Below are positions 1-8,000 of a stretch of 23,252 nt of DNA, piece by piece (position 1 is the first letter of the stretch; every line of letters begins with the position of its first letter). The stretch covers positions 1 to 23,252 of the forward strand of contig MFEQ01000007.1 of NCBI GenBank assembly GCA_001777665.1. The letters run 5' to 3'. The stretch comes from Candidatus Doudnabacteria bacterium RIFCSPHIGHO2_02_FULL_42_25 (GTDB taxonomy: Bacteria > Patescibacteria > Doudnabacteria > UBA920 > O2-02-FULL-48-8). The notes under the pieces are model-generated. The model ran no database searches. It was given only the letters and a program-made list of their open reading frames with translations, and was not told the DNA's origin. The position numbers and the translations under genes are program-made.

Positions 1-55
1 AGTAAATGCCATTGATTATTCTATCCTCAACGCTAACTGGTTTAGGACATGGTAA
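1..55 (+). CDS. C-terminal end of a dockerin-type secreted protein (5' partial)
   Basis: Only the last 17 codons and the TAA are inside the window, read from base 2. They encode VNAIDYSILNANWFRTW, which is identical to the second calcium-loop half of the dockerin module ending several genes downstream. This shows that the dockerin array extends to the left of the window. The protein's function cannot be judged from this fragment. Unlike three of the downstream members, no long reading frame starts in the overlapping ATGG at its end. Confidence 0.9.
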   Translation, partial: VNAIDYSILNANWFRTW

Positions 56-194
56 TGTCGCTCGGATCGAATTTTAGTGACCGTAAAAATCAGCAATTGT
101 TATGTACTTCAGAGTGGATTTTTCCTCGCGTTGCGGTTTCTCAAAGAAACACGCAAAGCGTCCTAAAATCCGACCCTCGCTAAAAGATAAAAAA
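56..194. repeat. Palindromic intergenic element with internal hairpin, ending in the shared array leader
   Basis: No gene is seen here. An outer imperfect inverted repeat pairs about 63-77 (GGATCGAATTTTAG) with about 163-175 (CTAAAATCCGACC). Inside it is a strong hairpin at 131-156 (TTGCG-GTTTCT / AGAAAC-A-CGCAA, one bulged base). The right arm continues into CCTCGCTAAAAGATAAAA, a leader that recurs before other array units (3458, 7629, 11977). It has no T-run, so it is unlikely to be a simple terminator. No confident promoter was found. Confidence 0.6.
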
Positions 195-221
195 ATGAAA
201 CAAATTAAAAAAATTATATGA
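195..221 (+). other. Eight-codon leader ORF (MKQIKKII) overlapping the next start
   Basis: ATG AAA CAA ATT AAA AAA ATT ATA TGA. The first codons match the conserved N-terminus (MKQIKN...) of the protein starting at 3488 and the remnant at 7647. Its TGA overlaps the ATG of the downstream gene as ATGA (218-221). It may be a vestige of an alternative 5' end after module exchange, or a short translated leader that couples initiation. Whether it is translated cannot be seen from sequence. Confidence 0.4.
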
Positions 222-2041
222 CACGAAACACAATAACAATTATGGTTGCGGTTTTTGTCTTTACAGTTTTTATTGTTTCAGGATTTTATAACAAAACTGA
301 AACAAATGTTGCCCAAGCCCAAGCAGCGACATTACTGACCCCAGCTGATTTTACTTACCTAGGGTATTATGATGTCAATGCCATTGCAGTATGGGGTCAT
401 GGTCTAACCCATAGGTACATTAATGGTGATTTAAGATTCCTGACTATGGATTATCCTACTACTCTAAGAGAATTTTCTATTGCAGGGAAAAACTATGGTG
501 ATCTGATAACATTAACCACCAATGTCTGGCCAGATATCGGAGGTTGCATTTGGTATCATACCGGTTATTGGTGGGATGAAGCAGGGCAGAAACTTTGGAA
601 TACTACTGGACCAGACTATACAACTATTTATGATCCCGCTCAAATTTGCACTAGAACATTAAATAGCAATGGAACAATTAGTAATTATAAAAGAGTAACT
701 CTTGAAGGTATTCCAGCTAAGCGCGCTTTTGGAGGAGTGCAACCAGTTCCTGCCTGGTTTCAAACACAATACGGAGTGGGTCCTTATGTGACAGGCTGGG
801 GAGGTTACACAAGCTTGGCGGCTCAAGGTGGGGGTGCTTCATTTGGTTCTGCCATGTATTCGTTCCCAGATATCTCAAACTTAGCTAATGATTCACAAGT
901 TCCATCTGCACAAATAAAAACGCTTGCAGATCATGGGCCAGCTAACTCCAATGACTGGTATGCAAGTGGTAGTGTCCCTACCAGTTACGATAGGGGTGTC
1001 CGTCTCACTGTCCCAATCAATTATTTTGACGGTGGAGATCTAAGACCAAATGGTATTTGTTCTGATCAATCCTGTAATGCTCTAGCACCTATAAATCCTC
1101 CAGCATCTGGGGCTCAATGGTTATCGCCAGCGCCTGATGGCAAGGCGAGATTTGTCTGGGGCGATAACTACAAGAATACAGGTAATTGGATAGATACTCC
1201 TACAAAAAAAGGTTTTATCTCTATTGCCAACTTAGCCAAAGGTAAGGCTTGGTACTGTTCTTCAACTCTCTGTAGTGAACAGTCAACACAGGAGTTACAC
1301 ATCTTTGATCCAGATCAGTTAGGCCAAGCTGCATTAGGAAGTCTTCCGCCTTGGAAGATCCAGCCTTCTAGTATGATGGAGCTCAATGTGCCCAGAACTC
1401 TTGGGTACGCCAGTGCTTCAGCTTATGGCAAATTAGATGGAGCGACTTTCGACCCTGTGACCAACAGGTTATATATTATGGGATTTGGCATCTCTCCGGC
1501 ATCGATTTACTATAACAGACTCTATGTCTACCAAGTCAACGCCGGAGCAACCACTCCACCCCCACCACCTGCCCCACCAGGACCAACCCCTCCACCACCC
1601 CCACCAACTGGTACTGATATGCAAATTAGCGCCAATCCCACATCCATTAGTAGTGGTGGTTCTTCAACTTTAAATTATTCCTGGAACTCAAGCACTAGAC
1701 ACGTAGTAAAAATCAATGGCACTGCACCTGCTGCAAGTTGCTCCAACGGAACTTGTACTGGCACCATGAGTGTTAGTCCTACCACCACCACCACTTATAC
1801 CATGACTGCTGTCCTTATTGATAGTAGCCCAGCTCCATCAGTATCAACAACAGTGACAGTGACAAGTGGCACCCCCATTCTAGGCGATATCAACCTTGAC
1901 CGCATAGTCAATTCCGTTGATTACTCCATCCTCAACTCTGACTGGTTTACATCTGCAGCTAGATCAGATCTTAATTCCGATGGCTTAGTCAATGCCATAG
2001 ATTATTCTATCCTAAATGCTAATTGGTTTAGGACATGGTAA
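218..2041 (+). CDS. Secreted beta-propeller-like protein with Ig-like and C-terminal dockerin domains
   Basis: 607 residues. Residues 1-36 are an Sec-type signal peptide (hydrophobic core about 7-22, likely cleavage in AQAQA-A). The mature part (about 37-445) is rich in W, Y and G in repeated beta-strand-like segments. Its last part (YDPVTNRLYIMGF..YVYQV type) resembles those of the proteins at 2035 and 10535, so I infer a distant member of the same propeller-like family. A Pro-rich linker (about 446-463) leads to an Ig-like beta domain (about 466-550, with TTTTTYTMT), then a dockerin module (556-607) with loops DINLDRIVNSVD and DLNSDGLVNAID. It is the only array member with an Ig-like domain. 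The enzymatic or binding role of the mature domain is unknown. Its end overlaps the next gene by ATGGTAA. No Shine-Dalgarno is visible. Confidence 0.85.
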   Translation: MTRNTITIMVAVFVFTVFIVSGFYNKTETNVAQAQAATLLTPADFTYLGYYDVNAIAVWGHGLTHRYINGDLRFLTMDYPTTLREFSIAGKNYGDLITLTTNVWPDIGGCIWYHTGYWWDEAGQKLWNTTGPDYTTIYDPAQICTRTLNSNGTISNYKRVTLEGIPAKRAFGGVQPVPAWFQTQYGVGPYVTGWGGYTSLAAQGGGASFGSAMYSFPDISNLANDSQVPSAQIKTLADHGPANSNDWYASGSVPTSYDRGVRLTVPINYFDGGDLRPNGICSDQSCNALAPINPPASGAQWLSPAPDGKARFVWGDNYKNTGNWIDTPTKKGFISIANLAKGKAWYCSSTLCSEQSTQELHIFDPDQLGQAALGSLPPWKIQPSSMMELNVPRTLGYASASAYGKLDGATFDPVTNRLYIMGFGISPASIYYNRLYVYQVNAGATTPPPPPAPPGPTPPPPPPTGTDMQISANPTSISSGGSSTLNYSWNSSTRHVVKINGTAPAASCSNGTCTGTMSVSPTTTTTYTMTAVLIDSSPAPSVSTTVTVTSGTPILGDINLDRIVNSVDYSILNSDWFTSAARSDLNSDGLVNAIDYSILNANWFRTW

Positions 2042-3429
2042 AAAGTCACGTAACACGTAACATGAAACACGTAACAAAAATAGCTGCGGTATCACTAGTA
2101 GTTATTTTAATAATGCCGAGTTTTGCTTCGGCTGCTTTATTGCAAGCAAACAATCTAGATCATATAGGTTCTTTTAAAGCTCCTTATATTCCTTGGCCTA
2201 CCGATGCTTTTGATTATGGTGGTACTGCGATTAGTTATAATCCTGCTCGCAACTCCTTGTTCATGGTTGGCCATGCCTGGAAACAATTACTCGCTGAAAT
2301 CAGTATTCCTGAACTTGGTGGTCGTTCCATTATACTTCAACCATTGGTTGATTCTTTGGAAGGGAAGATGGGATTAATCAATGAACCAGGGGCAAACGTT
2401 CAAATAGGCGGCACTTTTCCTTGGGGAGATAAGCTAATAGTCTCTGCATTCGTTTACTATGATGGTAATGGAACGACAATTTTATCTCACTTTATTCGAC
2501 CAATTGATATGTCAGTAACGGGTCAGGTGCAAGGACCATTTCGAGTCGGTCCATTAGGTGGCGGTTTCTACGGTGGATCCATGGCTAGTATTCCAGCTAA
2601 TTGGCAAGGATCTTTTGGAGGTCCTGTAATGACGGGCTTATGCTGCGTGGCAATTTCGGGACGCACCAGTCTTGGGCCTTCTGCACATTCGTTTGACCCC
2701 AATAATATAAGTGAGACTGGAGCTAAGGCATTGGTCTACTATCCACTGACCAATCCAACACTTGGGGACGGAGATCCGACGACTCAATATTATAGTAGTT
2801 CCGACGCAGCTAAATACATGGTTATGCCCGAAGGCAGTGACTCGGTTCTATTTTTTGGTCGACATGGAACAGGAGAGTATTGTTATGGTCCAGGAACTAA
2901 TGATCCTGCTCTTCATATGCAGCCTAGCGGAGATGGTAATGTTTGGTGTTATGATCCAACGTCCAGTGCTAAAGGCCCTCATAACTATCCCTATTACAAT
3001 TACGTTTGGGCTTATGATGCGAATGAGCTAGCTAAAGTAGTTCGAGGTGAGAAGCAACCATGGGACGTGCTTCCTTATGCCACATGGAATCTAAATGGAT
3101 TAAGTGGTTTGTATCCTGTTGGTGCAGCTTATGATTCATCTACTCAACGGATATATTTGTCGATGTACTTTGGCGATGGAGAGTATCCACTAATTGAGGT
3201 GCTTCAAATAAATAGTCTTACTCCTACTCCGCCTCCACCACCACCTCCACCAACTCCTCAACCAATAGTAGGCGACATCAATCTAGATCACATCGTTAAT
3301 TCAATTGATTACTCTATATTAAACTCTGACTGGTTTACATCTAATTCCAGATCAGATTTAAATCGGGATCAGATAGTTAATGCCATTGATTATTCATTAT
3401 TAAACGCGAATTGGCTTAGGACATGGTAA
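2035..3429 (+). CDS. Secreted beta-propeller-like protein with C-terminal dockerin
   Basis: 464 residues. The start ATG lies inside the previous gene's last codons (7-nt overlap ATGGTAA), so translational coupling is likely. The n-region MVKSHVTRNMKHVTK is encoded by a copy of the CACGTAAC-word repeat also found at 5662, 6951 and, non-coding, at 20004. A hydrophobic stretch and ASA-A cleavage site near residue 33 follow. The mature domain (about 34-395) has repeated strand motifs such as YNPARNSLFMVGH and AYDSSTQRIYLSM, compatible with a beta-propeller. I do not recognise a named family or catalytic residues. The linker is TPTPPPPPPPPTPQP. The dockerin (413-464) has loop 1 DINLDHIVNSID and loop 2 DLNRDQIVNAID. 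A paralogue lies at 10535-11884. Confidence 0.85.
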   Translation: MVKSHVTRNMKHVTKIAAVSLVVILIMPSFASAALLQANNLDHIGSFKAPYIPWPTDAFDYGGTAISYNPARNSLFMVGHAWKQLLAEISIPELGGRSIILQPLVDSLEGKMGLINEPGANVQIGGTFPWGDKLIVSAFVYYDGNGTTILSHFIRPIDMSVTGQVQGPFRVGPLGGGFYGGSMASIPANWQGSFGGPVMTGLCCVAISGRTSLGPSAHSFDPNNISETGAKALVYYPLTNPTLGDGDPTTQYYSSSDAAKYMVMPEGSDSVLFFGRHGTGEYCYGPGTNDPALHMQPSGDGNVWCYDPTSSAKGPHNYPYYNYVWAYDANELAKVVRGEKQPWDVLPYATWNLNGLSGLYPVGAAYDSSTQRIYLSMYFGDGEYPLIEVLQINSLTPTPPPPPPPPTPQPIVGDINLDHIVNSIDYSILNSDWFTSNSRSDLNRDQIVNAIDYSLLNANWLRTW

Positions 3430-3430
3430 C

Positions 3431-3487
3431 AACGACGAATAACGTTCTGACCGCTGCTTTAAATCCGATCCTCGTTAAAGATAAAAT
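3431..3487. repeat. Half copy of the GC-rich REP-like element plus shared array leader
   Basis: Positions 3433-3456 (GACGAATAACGTTCTGACCG...) match the right arm of the complete hairpin element at 11887-11963, but the left arm and stem are missing. Positions 3458-3487 (TTTAAATCCGATCCTCGTT, then AAAGATAAAAT) are the leader that also precedes the units at 195, 7647 and 12008. This fits a recombination or decay junction between array units. Confidence 0.6.
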
Positions 3488-5659
3488 ATGAAACAAATTA
3501 AAAATAATCACTTAACAATAATACTGCTACTTGCTATATTAGCTAGCCTTTTTGTTAGTGTTCCTAAAGTATCTGCGGCGACAATCGGTACCAACACTTT
3601 TACGACTGGTTGGGCGACATTTGGACAGGTGGTTCCTCAAGGTGTTGCTTTCCAAGGATTACAAGTTGGATCATTCCCAACTCAAACTGATGTAAAGAAT
3701 CGATGGGCTGACGGATCGATAAAGTTTGCGATTGTCACCGCTAATATTACTAGTGCAGGGAGCTATGCGATCAATACGGCTTCTACTTCATCTGGATTAC
3801 TTACTCCAAGCAATCCGTCTGCCTCTGTGACCTTTAATATCTCTGGAATAAACTATATAGCAAATCTTCCAAATACTGTTTCCAGTGATTTATGGTTGAA
3901 TGGACCATTAGTAAAAGAATGGAGAAATGTAGTAACTCCCATGGCAGGAGCAACACCTCATCCACTCCTGCGAGTTTACTTTGATACTCGAGTGTATAGT
4001 GATGGCAAAGCCAGAGTTGATATAGATGTCGAAAATACGTTAGATGTCACTGGAGGTGATGATGTAACTTATGATGTAAATATTAATATTGGCGGCTCTC
4101 AAATATTCTCACAATCAGGAATAAATCATTTTTATTTGACCCGGTGGAGAAAAGTATATACTACCAACGGTTTAGTCGAAGCAGAAACATATCATGATTT
4201 TTCACCTTTTATTACATCTGGATTAATTCCAAATTACGACGCGAGTTTGATGACCAATACCAATTATTCATTTAATGGGACGTATGTAGGTACAAAGGAC
4301 GGAAGAACATACCAAGATTTTGGCATTTTGGGAAAAGGTGGAGCTACTGTGCAAGATATGTGGTCTCCTGGTGGACGGTCAGAATTGGCTTTGTATCCCG
4401 AGTGGATTGCTCAATATATTGGCTTTCGAACCCAGAACCTAAGGCAGTACACTCTGCTTAGTGGTAACCAAGCAGGTTCTTGGTCAGTTCATATCCGGCA
4501 AAGCAATGGTTTTTTAATTTCTAGTGAACAACACCCGAACTATTTTTTGGATTCGCGGTGTGGCGGTGGACCTGATTGTCCCCTGGGAAATTTGAACTTA
4601 AATAACAATCTGTCAGGATACAATAACCAACATGCATCATCTTATACTTACATTCCATATTTGATCAGTGGGGACCGATACTACATGGACGAAACTCAAT
4701 TTTACGGCAACATGGCTGTATTGAGCGTTTGGCCTGCATGTGGTCCTAACTATTCATTCTGTAGAGCTGGGGGAGTAGTTCTCGATGGCGAAGAGGCTAG
4801 AGGAATTGCGTGGTCGGTAAGAAACATTGTGGATGCTGCTTTGATTAGTCCTGATGCGGATGCGTATAAGACTTATTTTACAAATATTGCCAATAACAAC
4901 TTAGTAGCTCTGGATCAATTTTCTAACGGACAAAGAACGAGAAAAGGTTTCTATGTGAACCCGTATGGATCAAACTTTGAGTACTATACATATTTTACCG
5001 ATGGCCAGGTGCACCAACCTCAATGGCAGAATAATTATGTAGCTTGGGTTCTTGATCATGCTCTTTCTGCAGGATTTAGTGCTGGTACGGCCACTCGTAA
5101 CCGTATTGCCGCCTATCAACTCAAATTGTTTAACAGTGAAGCTGTCGGATATCCACGAGCTCATGCAGCCCCTTATTACCCTTCTACTGGTACCATGTCT
5201 GATGAAAACACTATAACCTGGATCCCGACGATGGGTGAATTATATACCTTTAACATTGCAAACAATCCAAACTTCGGTCCAGCAGATCTATTTAGTGGTT
5301 ACTATGGACCCGATGCTCGTATATCTTTAATCATAGCTATTAAGGCTGGGATGCCTGGAGCGCAGGAGGCTTATGATTGGTTAATGACTAAGTTATATCC
5401 GAGTGATTTTACTGGAAAAATGGCGATAAGCTTAAGTGGTTCACCAAGCCCAACTCCACCACCACCTCCACCACCTCCACCAACTCCTCAACCAATAGTA
5501 GGCGACATCAATCTAGATCACATCGTTAATTCAATTGATTACTCTATATTAAACTCTGACTGGTTTACATCTAATTCCAGATCAGATTTAAATCGGGATC
5601 AGATAGTTAATGCCATTGATTATTCATTATTAAACGCGAATTGGCTTAGGACATGGTGA
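3488..5659 (+). CDS. Secreted PcRGLX/YetA-like N-domain + alpha/alpha-barrel-like protein with C-terminal dockerin
   Basis: 723 residues. The signal peptide covers residues 1-30 (MKQIKN n-region, VSA-A cleavage). The N-terminal mature part contains VPQGVAFQGLQ and NRWADGSIKFAIV (about 49-83). This spacing resembles the beta (RIFT-like) domain at the start of PcRGLX/YetA-type rhamnogalacturonan lyase relatives (recalled similarity, not searched). From about residue 340 the pattern HASSYTYIPYLISGDRYYM and the following helical repeats suggest an alpha/alpha toroid, as in many polysaccharide lyases and hydrolases. I therefore infer carbohydrate handling, but no catalytic residue can be assigned. 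A Pro linker (about 655-671) and a dockerin (672-723) end the protein. The last 190 bp are identical to those of the preceding gene. It ends with TGA and overlaps the next gene by 7 nt. A paralogue is at 8343. Confidence 0.85.
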   Translation: MKQIKNNHLTIILLLAILASLFVSVPKVSAATIGTNTFTTGWATFGQVVPQGVAFQGLQVGSFPTQTDVKNRWADGSIKFAIVTANITSAGSYAINTASTSSGLLTPSNPSASVTFNISGINYIANLPNTVSSDLWLNGPLVKEWRNVVTPMAGATPHPLLRVYFDTRVYSDGKARVDIDVENTLDVTGGDDVTYDVNINIGGSQIFSQSGINHFYLTRWRKVYTTNGLVEAETYHDFSPFITSGLIPNYDASLMTNTNYSFNGTYVGTKDGRTYQDFGILGKGGATVQDMWSPGGRSELALYPEWIAQYIGFRTQNLRQYTLLSGNQAGSWSVHIRQSNGFLISSEQHPNYFLDSRCGGGPDCPLGNLNLNNNLSGYNNQHASSYTYIPYLISGDRYYMDETQFYGNMAVLSVWPACGPNYSFCRAGGVVLDGEEARGIAWSVRNIVDAALISPDADAYKTYFTNIANNNLVALDQFSNGQRTRKGFYVNPYGSNFEYYTYFTDGQVHQPQWQNNYVAWVLDHALSAGFSAGTATRNRIAAYQLKLFNSEAVGYPRAHAAPYYPSTGTMSDENTITWIPTMGELYTFNIANNPNFGPADLFSGYYGPDARISLIIAIKAGMPGAQEAYDWLMTKLYPSDFTGKMAISLSGSPSPTPPPPPPPPPTPQPIVGDINLDHIVNSIDYSILNSDWFTSNSRSDLNRDQIVNAIDYSLLNANWLRTW

Positions 5660-6948
5660 AGAATCACGTAACACGTAGCATGAAACCCGTAACAGGACTA
5701 ATCTTTTTAGTCTTGTTATTTTTTGTAATTCACCAAACAATTCTTCAAGCTCCAGTGGCTCAAGCACAAGCGGCTCCTGTTGGCCGTCAGCTTTTAGGAG
5801 GGTGGCGTCTCGCTGAGGATTTTGCTCGCGGTGCGATTGCCATCGACTTTGACACGATGCGACTGTGGATGGTTGGGAGCCAGGGCCGGCCCAACGCGAT
5901 TGTCGAATACAACCTCCCAGCAATGGGGACAGGCACCGATGTCAACGCATGGCCGCGCGTCGATCCGGTTCGTGTCATTCCCGGCTGGTGGCCAGCAGAA
6001 GAAGGCTATGCCAATGGCCTGATCTTCTGGCGCGGTAAGTTGTGGGTTGCACCACGAGTGTTTTACGATACCACCAACGGTGGCGGCACGCCACTTACAA
6101 TTTACGCGGAAGATGGCGAGACGATGGCATTTCCATTATTGACCCGTCAGAAGTTTTCTGGCTTCGTCAAACGAGGCCCAGGACTTGATCCTTACCTTGG
6201 TTCTGGTGGCTATGAATCAGGACAAGGCACACAGTCAGGTCCATCACTGGCATCCCTTAGTGGTCAGCGACTCATCGAATACGGTTGGCCCGCGTTTCCA
6301 GGGGCGAATTTGGAGTACTGGAACGAACGAGCTCCTCGTGAACCGAACTATTTTTTGACCGGCCATGTTGATGATTGGGTGGCATGGGAACCACGCCTCA
6401 TCAATGGTGTTCTGGAAGGTCGCTGGGCCTCCGATCACATCTTCGCTGGCGGCTTAGTCCTCCCCGAGGGTATTGTGTATTGGCCGTGGATGGGGACCGG
6501 GGAAATGAACTATGGTTGGCAAAGCTATCCATCGTTCTCCGCCCCCGGCATGGGACGGACCTACACATATCGCTACGACCCCTCAACGTATCAATTAATT
6601 GACTACACGCAGCAGCCAGGTTTCGGGATCTGGGGTGTTGCAGGACAGGAACTCGGACCGGACGGGAAGATATATCTTACGCATGTGAACCAGTGGCAAG
6701 GGAACAGTCCCTATAGTGTTGATGCAGCGTTGAAAGTTTACTCCTCCATCGGCACTCCACCACCTCCACCACCACCAACTCCAATTAAAGGTGACATCAA
6801 TCTTGATCACATCGTGAACTCCATCGACTACTCTATTCTCAATGCAGACTGGTTTACTATTAATTCCCGATCAGATTTAAACTCTGATGGATTAGTTAAT
6901 GCTATAGATTATTCTATCCTTAATGCTAACTGGTTCCGCACATGGTAA
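5653..6948 (+). CDS. Secreted protein with GC-rich, probably acquired propeller-like domain and C-terminal dockerin
   Basis: 431 residues. The start overlaps the previous stop (ATGGTGA). The n-region MVKNHVTRSMKPVT is again encoded by the CACGTAAC-word repeat, followed by a hydrophobic core and AQAQA-A cleavage near residue 40. The mature domain (about 41-365) contains many W, G and Y residues in beta-strand-like repeats; the end (DGKIYLTHV, ALKVYSS) resembles the other propeller-like members, but most of it is unlike them. Composition shifts sharply: by hand count 34/60 bases are G/C at 5821-5880 and 36/60 at 6421-6480, against 23/60 at 8581-8640. Signal peptide, linker (about 366-378) and dockerin (380-431) match the array's own style, so the mature domain seems grafted in. 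Function unknown. Confidence 0.85.
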   Translation: MVKNHVTRSMKPVTGLIFLVLLFFVIHQTILQAPVAQAQAAPVGRQLLGGWRLAEDFARGAIAIDFDTMRLWMVGSQGRPNAIVEYNLPAMGTGTDVNAWPRVDPVRVIPGWWPAEEGYANGLIFWRGKLWVAPRVFYDTTNGGGTPLTIYAEDGETMAFPLLTRQKFSGFVKRGPGLDPYLGSGGYESGQGTQSGPSLASLSGQRLIEYGWPAFPGANLEYWNERAPREPNYFLTGHVDDWVAWEPRLINGVLEGRWASDHIFAGGLVLPEGIVYWPWMGTGEMNYGWQSYPSFSAPGMGRTYTYRYDPSTYQLIDYTQQPGFGIWGVAGQELGPDGKIYLTHVNQWQGNSPYSVDAALKVYSSIGTPPPPPPPTPIKGDINLDHIVNSIDYSILNADWFTINSRSDLNSDGLVNAIDYSILNANWFRTW

Positions 6949-7001
6949 AAAATCACGTAACATGTAACATGAACCACATAACAATAACGCTGCTGCCTTG
7001 A
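6942..7001 (+). pseudogene. Truncated 5' end of an array gene (signal-peptide start only)
   Basis: The ATG sits in the ATGGTAA overlap at the end of the preceding dockerin gene, exactly like the starts at 2035, 5653 and 10535. It encodes MVKNHVTCNMNHITITLLP and then TGA. The n-region matches the live genes (MVKNHVTRSMKPVT, MVKSHVTRNMKHVT), but the hydrophobic core and everything after are gone, replaced by the promoter of a toxin-antitoxin operon. I read it as the stump of a lost array gene. It could still be translated as a short coupled peptide. Confidence 0.7.
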
Positions 7002-7006
7002 GTGTA

Positions 7007-7035
7007 TTGACATATAGTTTTAAACTATATAGTAT
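7007..7035 (+). promoter_or_regulatory. Promoter and operator of the first RelB/YafQ-like operon
   Basis: TTGACA at 7007-7012 with a -10-like TAGTAT at 7030-7035 (17-bp spacer). A perfect palindrome ATATAGTTT-T-AAACTATAT (7012-7030) fills the spacer. That placement suits repression by a ribbon-helix-helix antitoxin, the usual autoregulation of such operons. Confidence 0.65.
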
Positions 7036-7060
7036 ATATACGAATAATTAATTAGATAAT

Positions 7061-7336
7061 ATGACTACTCAAGTTATTTTTAAAATCGATAAGAAGCTCA
7101 AAGAGAAGGCTATGAAAAGAGCACAAAATGAAGGAATTGCATTTTCATCGGTTCTTAAGCTTGCGACTGAAGCTTACGCAAAAGGATCTTTGGATGTCCA
7201 GTTAGTTGCAGAGCCAAGATTGAATGATAAAACCAGAAAAGTAATAGAAAAAGCGCTGAAAGATATTAAGGCCGGAAAAAATCTTTCTCCTGCCTTTGAT
7301 CACGCGGAGGATGCAATAGCTTACCTTAAATCCTAA
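7061..7336 (+). CDS. RelB/DinJ-like antitoxin
   Basis: 91 residues. The N-terminal half (VIFKIDKKLKEKAMKRAQNEG, then a helix rich in small residues) has the strand-helix-helix layout of ribbon-helix-helix DNA-binding antitoxins of the RelB/DinJ type. The charged C-terminal half would wrap the toxin. The toxin gene follows after 4 nt. A perfect operator-like palindrome lies in the promoter. The pair at 7734-8258 is a paralogous system of the same organisation. Confidence 0.8.
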   Translation: MTTQVIFKIDKKLKEKAMKRAQNEGIAFSSVLKLATEAYAKGSLDVQLVAEPRLNDKTRKVIEKALKDIKAGKNLSPAFDHAEDAIAYLKS

Positions 7337-7340
7337 TTTT

Positions 7341-7598
7341 GTGAGAATAATCTATCATAGGATTTTTAAGAAAAAGTTTAAAAAACTTCCGTCTGGCATC
7401 CAAACTGCTTTTGCTCATAGACAAGCATTATTTAAGGTCAACAAAATGCACCCTTTACTGAACAATCATGATGTCAGCAAGGTATATACTGGTTGTCGAA
7501 GCATAAATATAACAGGCGACTACCGAGCAATTTTCCAAGATGAAGGGGAAATTGTAATTTTTATAACGATAGGTACTCATTCAGAATTATATGGCTGA
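7341..7598 (+). CDS. YafQ-like RelE/ParE-superfamily toxin
   Basis: 85 residues with a GTG start, 4 nt after the antitoxin stop. The family pattern is clear: basic N-terminus (KKKFKKLP), HPLLNNH near residues 36-42, CRSINITGDYRAIF (about 52-65) and the ending IGTHSELYG. Members of this superfamily (YafQ type) are ribosome-dependent mRNA endonucleases that inhibit translation until neutralised by the cognate antitoxin. I cannot tell from sequence whether this copy is active; the conserved C-terminal His-containing segment is intact. Confidence 0.82.
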   Translation: MRIIYHRIFKKKFKKLPSGIQTAFAHRQALFKVNKMHPLLNNHDVSKVYTGCRSINITGDYRAIFQDEGEIVIFITIGTHSELYG

Positions 7599-7601
7599 TT
7601 G

Positions 7602-7679
7602 AACGGCACGAGTTAATTTTACAAAGTACCTCGCTCCAAGATAAAAATGAAACAGATTAAAAACAAACATGTACCTATA
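7602..7679. repeat. Degenerate array leader upstream of the second TA operon
   Basis: Positions 7629-7646 (ACCTCGCTCCAAGATAAAA) resemble the leader CCTCGCTAAAGATAAAA found at 175, 3469 and 11990. It is followed directly by the array-type start ATGAAACAGATTAAAAAC. Nothing else is seen in the gap. Confidence 0.5.
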
Positions 7680-7694
7680 TTGACAAAATATTAG
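7647..7694 (+). pseudogene. Truncated 5' end of a second array gene (MKQIKN-type signal start)
   Basis: It encodes MKQIKNKHVPILTKY and TAG. The first eleven residues align with the live protein at 3488 (MKQIKNNHLTI). The reading frame then runs into the TTGACA -35 box of the second toxin-antitoxin promoter (7680-7685) and stops. I infer a remnant of a lost dockerin-array gene whose body was replaced by the TA module. Confidence 0.6.
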
Positions 7695-7707
7695 AAATGT
7701 ATATAAT
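7680..7707 (+). promoter_or_regulatory. Promoter of the second RelB/YafQ-like operon
   Basis: Consensus TTGACA (7680-7685), a 16-bp spacer and consensus TATAAT (7702-7707), 26 nt upstream of the antitoxin ATG. AT-rich imperfect dyad symmetry around 7701-7718 may be the operator. The -35 box overlaps the remnant signal-peptide ORF. Confidence 0.75.
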
Positions 7708-7733
7708 TCATATATATTAAATTAACTAAATTC

Positions 7734-8000
7734 ATGAATACTACTATTCACGTTACAATCGATAAACAAACGAAAGAGAAGGCACAAAAATTAGCTAAAG
7801 AGATGGGGTTGGATATTAGTACTTTGGTCAAAGCTAGTCTGAGAACTTTTGTGGATACCGAAACTTTTCATGTGGAAAAATCTGATCGCATCACTCCCCG
7901 TCTGAAAGCAATTATTGCCCAAGCCAGAAAGGAATATGCGCAAGGGAAATCTTTTGGACCATTTAGCAGTAAGGAGCTTGATAAATTTTTGCTCAAATAA
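7734..8000 (+). CDS. RelB/DinJ-like antitoxin (second pair)
   Basis: 88 residues. The N-terminal strand IHVTIDKQTKEKAQKLAKEMG followed by a helix (ISTLVKASLRTF) is a ribbon-helix-helix DNA-binding fold as in RelB/DinJ. The C-terminal half is charged and would bind the toxin. It abuts the toxin gene with no gap (TAA then ATG). It is paralogous in layout to the antitoxin at 7061 but well diverged, so cross-neutralisation is uncertain. Confidence 0.8.
   Translation: MNTTIHVTIDKQTKEKAQKLAKEMGLDISTLVKASLRTFVDTETFHVEKSDRITPRLKAIIAQARKEYAQGKSFGPFSSKELDKFLLK

Noticed and set aside
6375..6810. Open frames on both strands inside the GC-rich mature domain
   Set aside because: High GC lowers stop-codon frequency. 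The main frame continues through with signal peptide, linker and dockerin.
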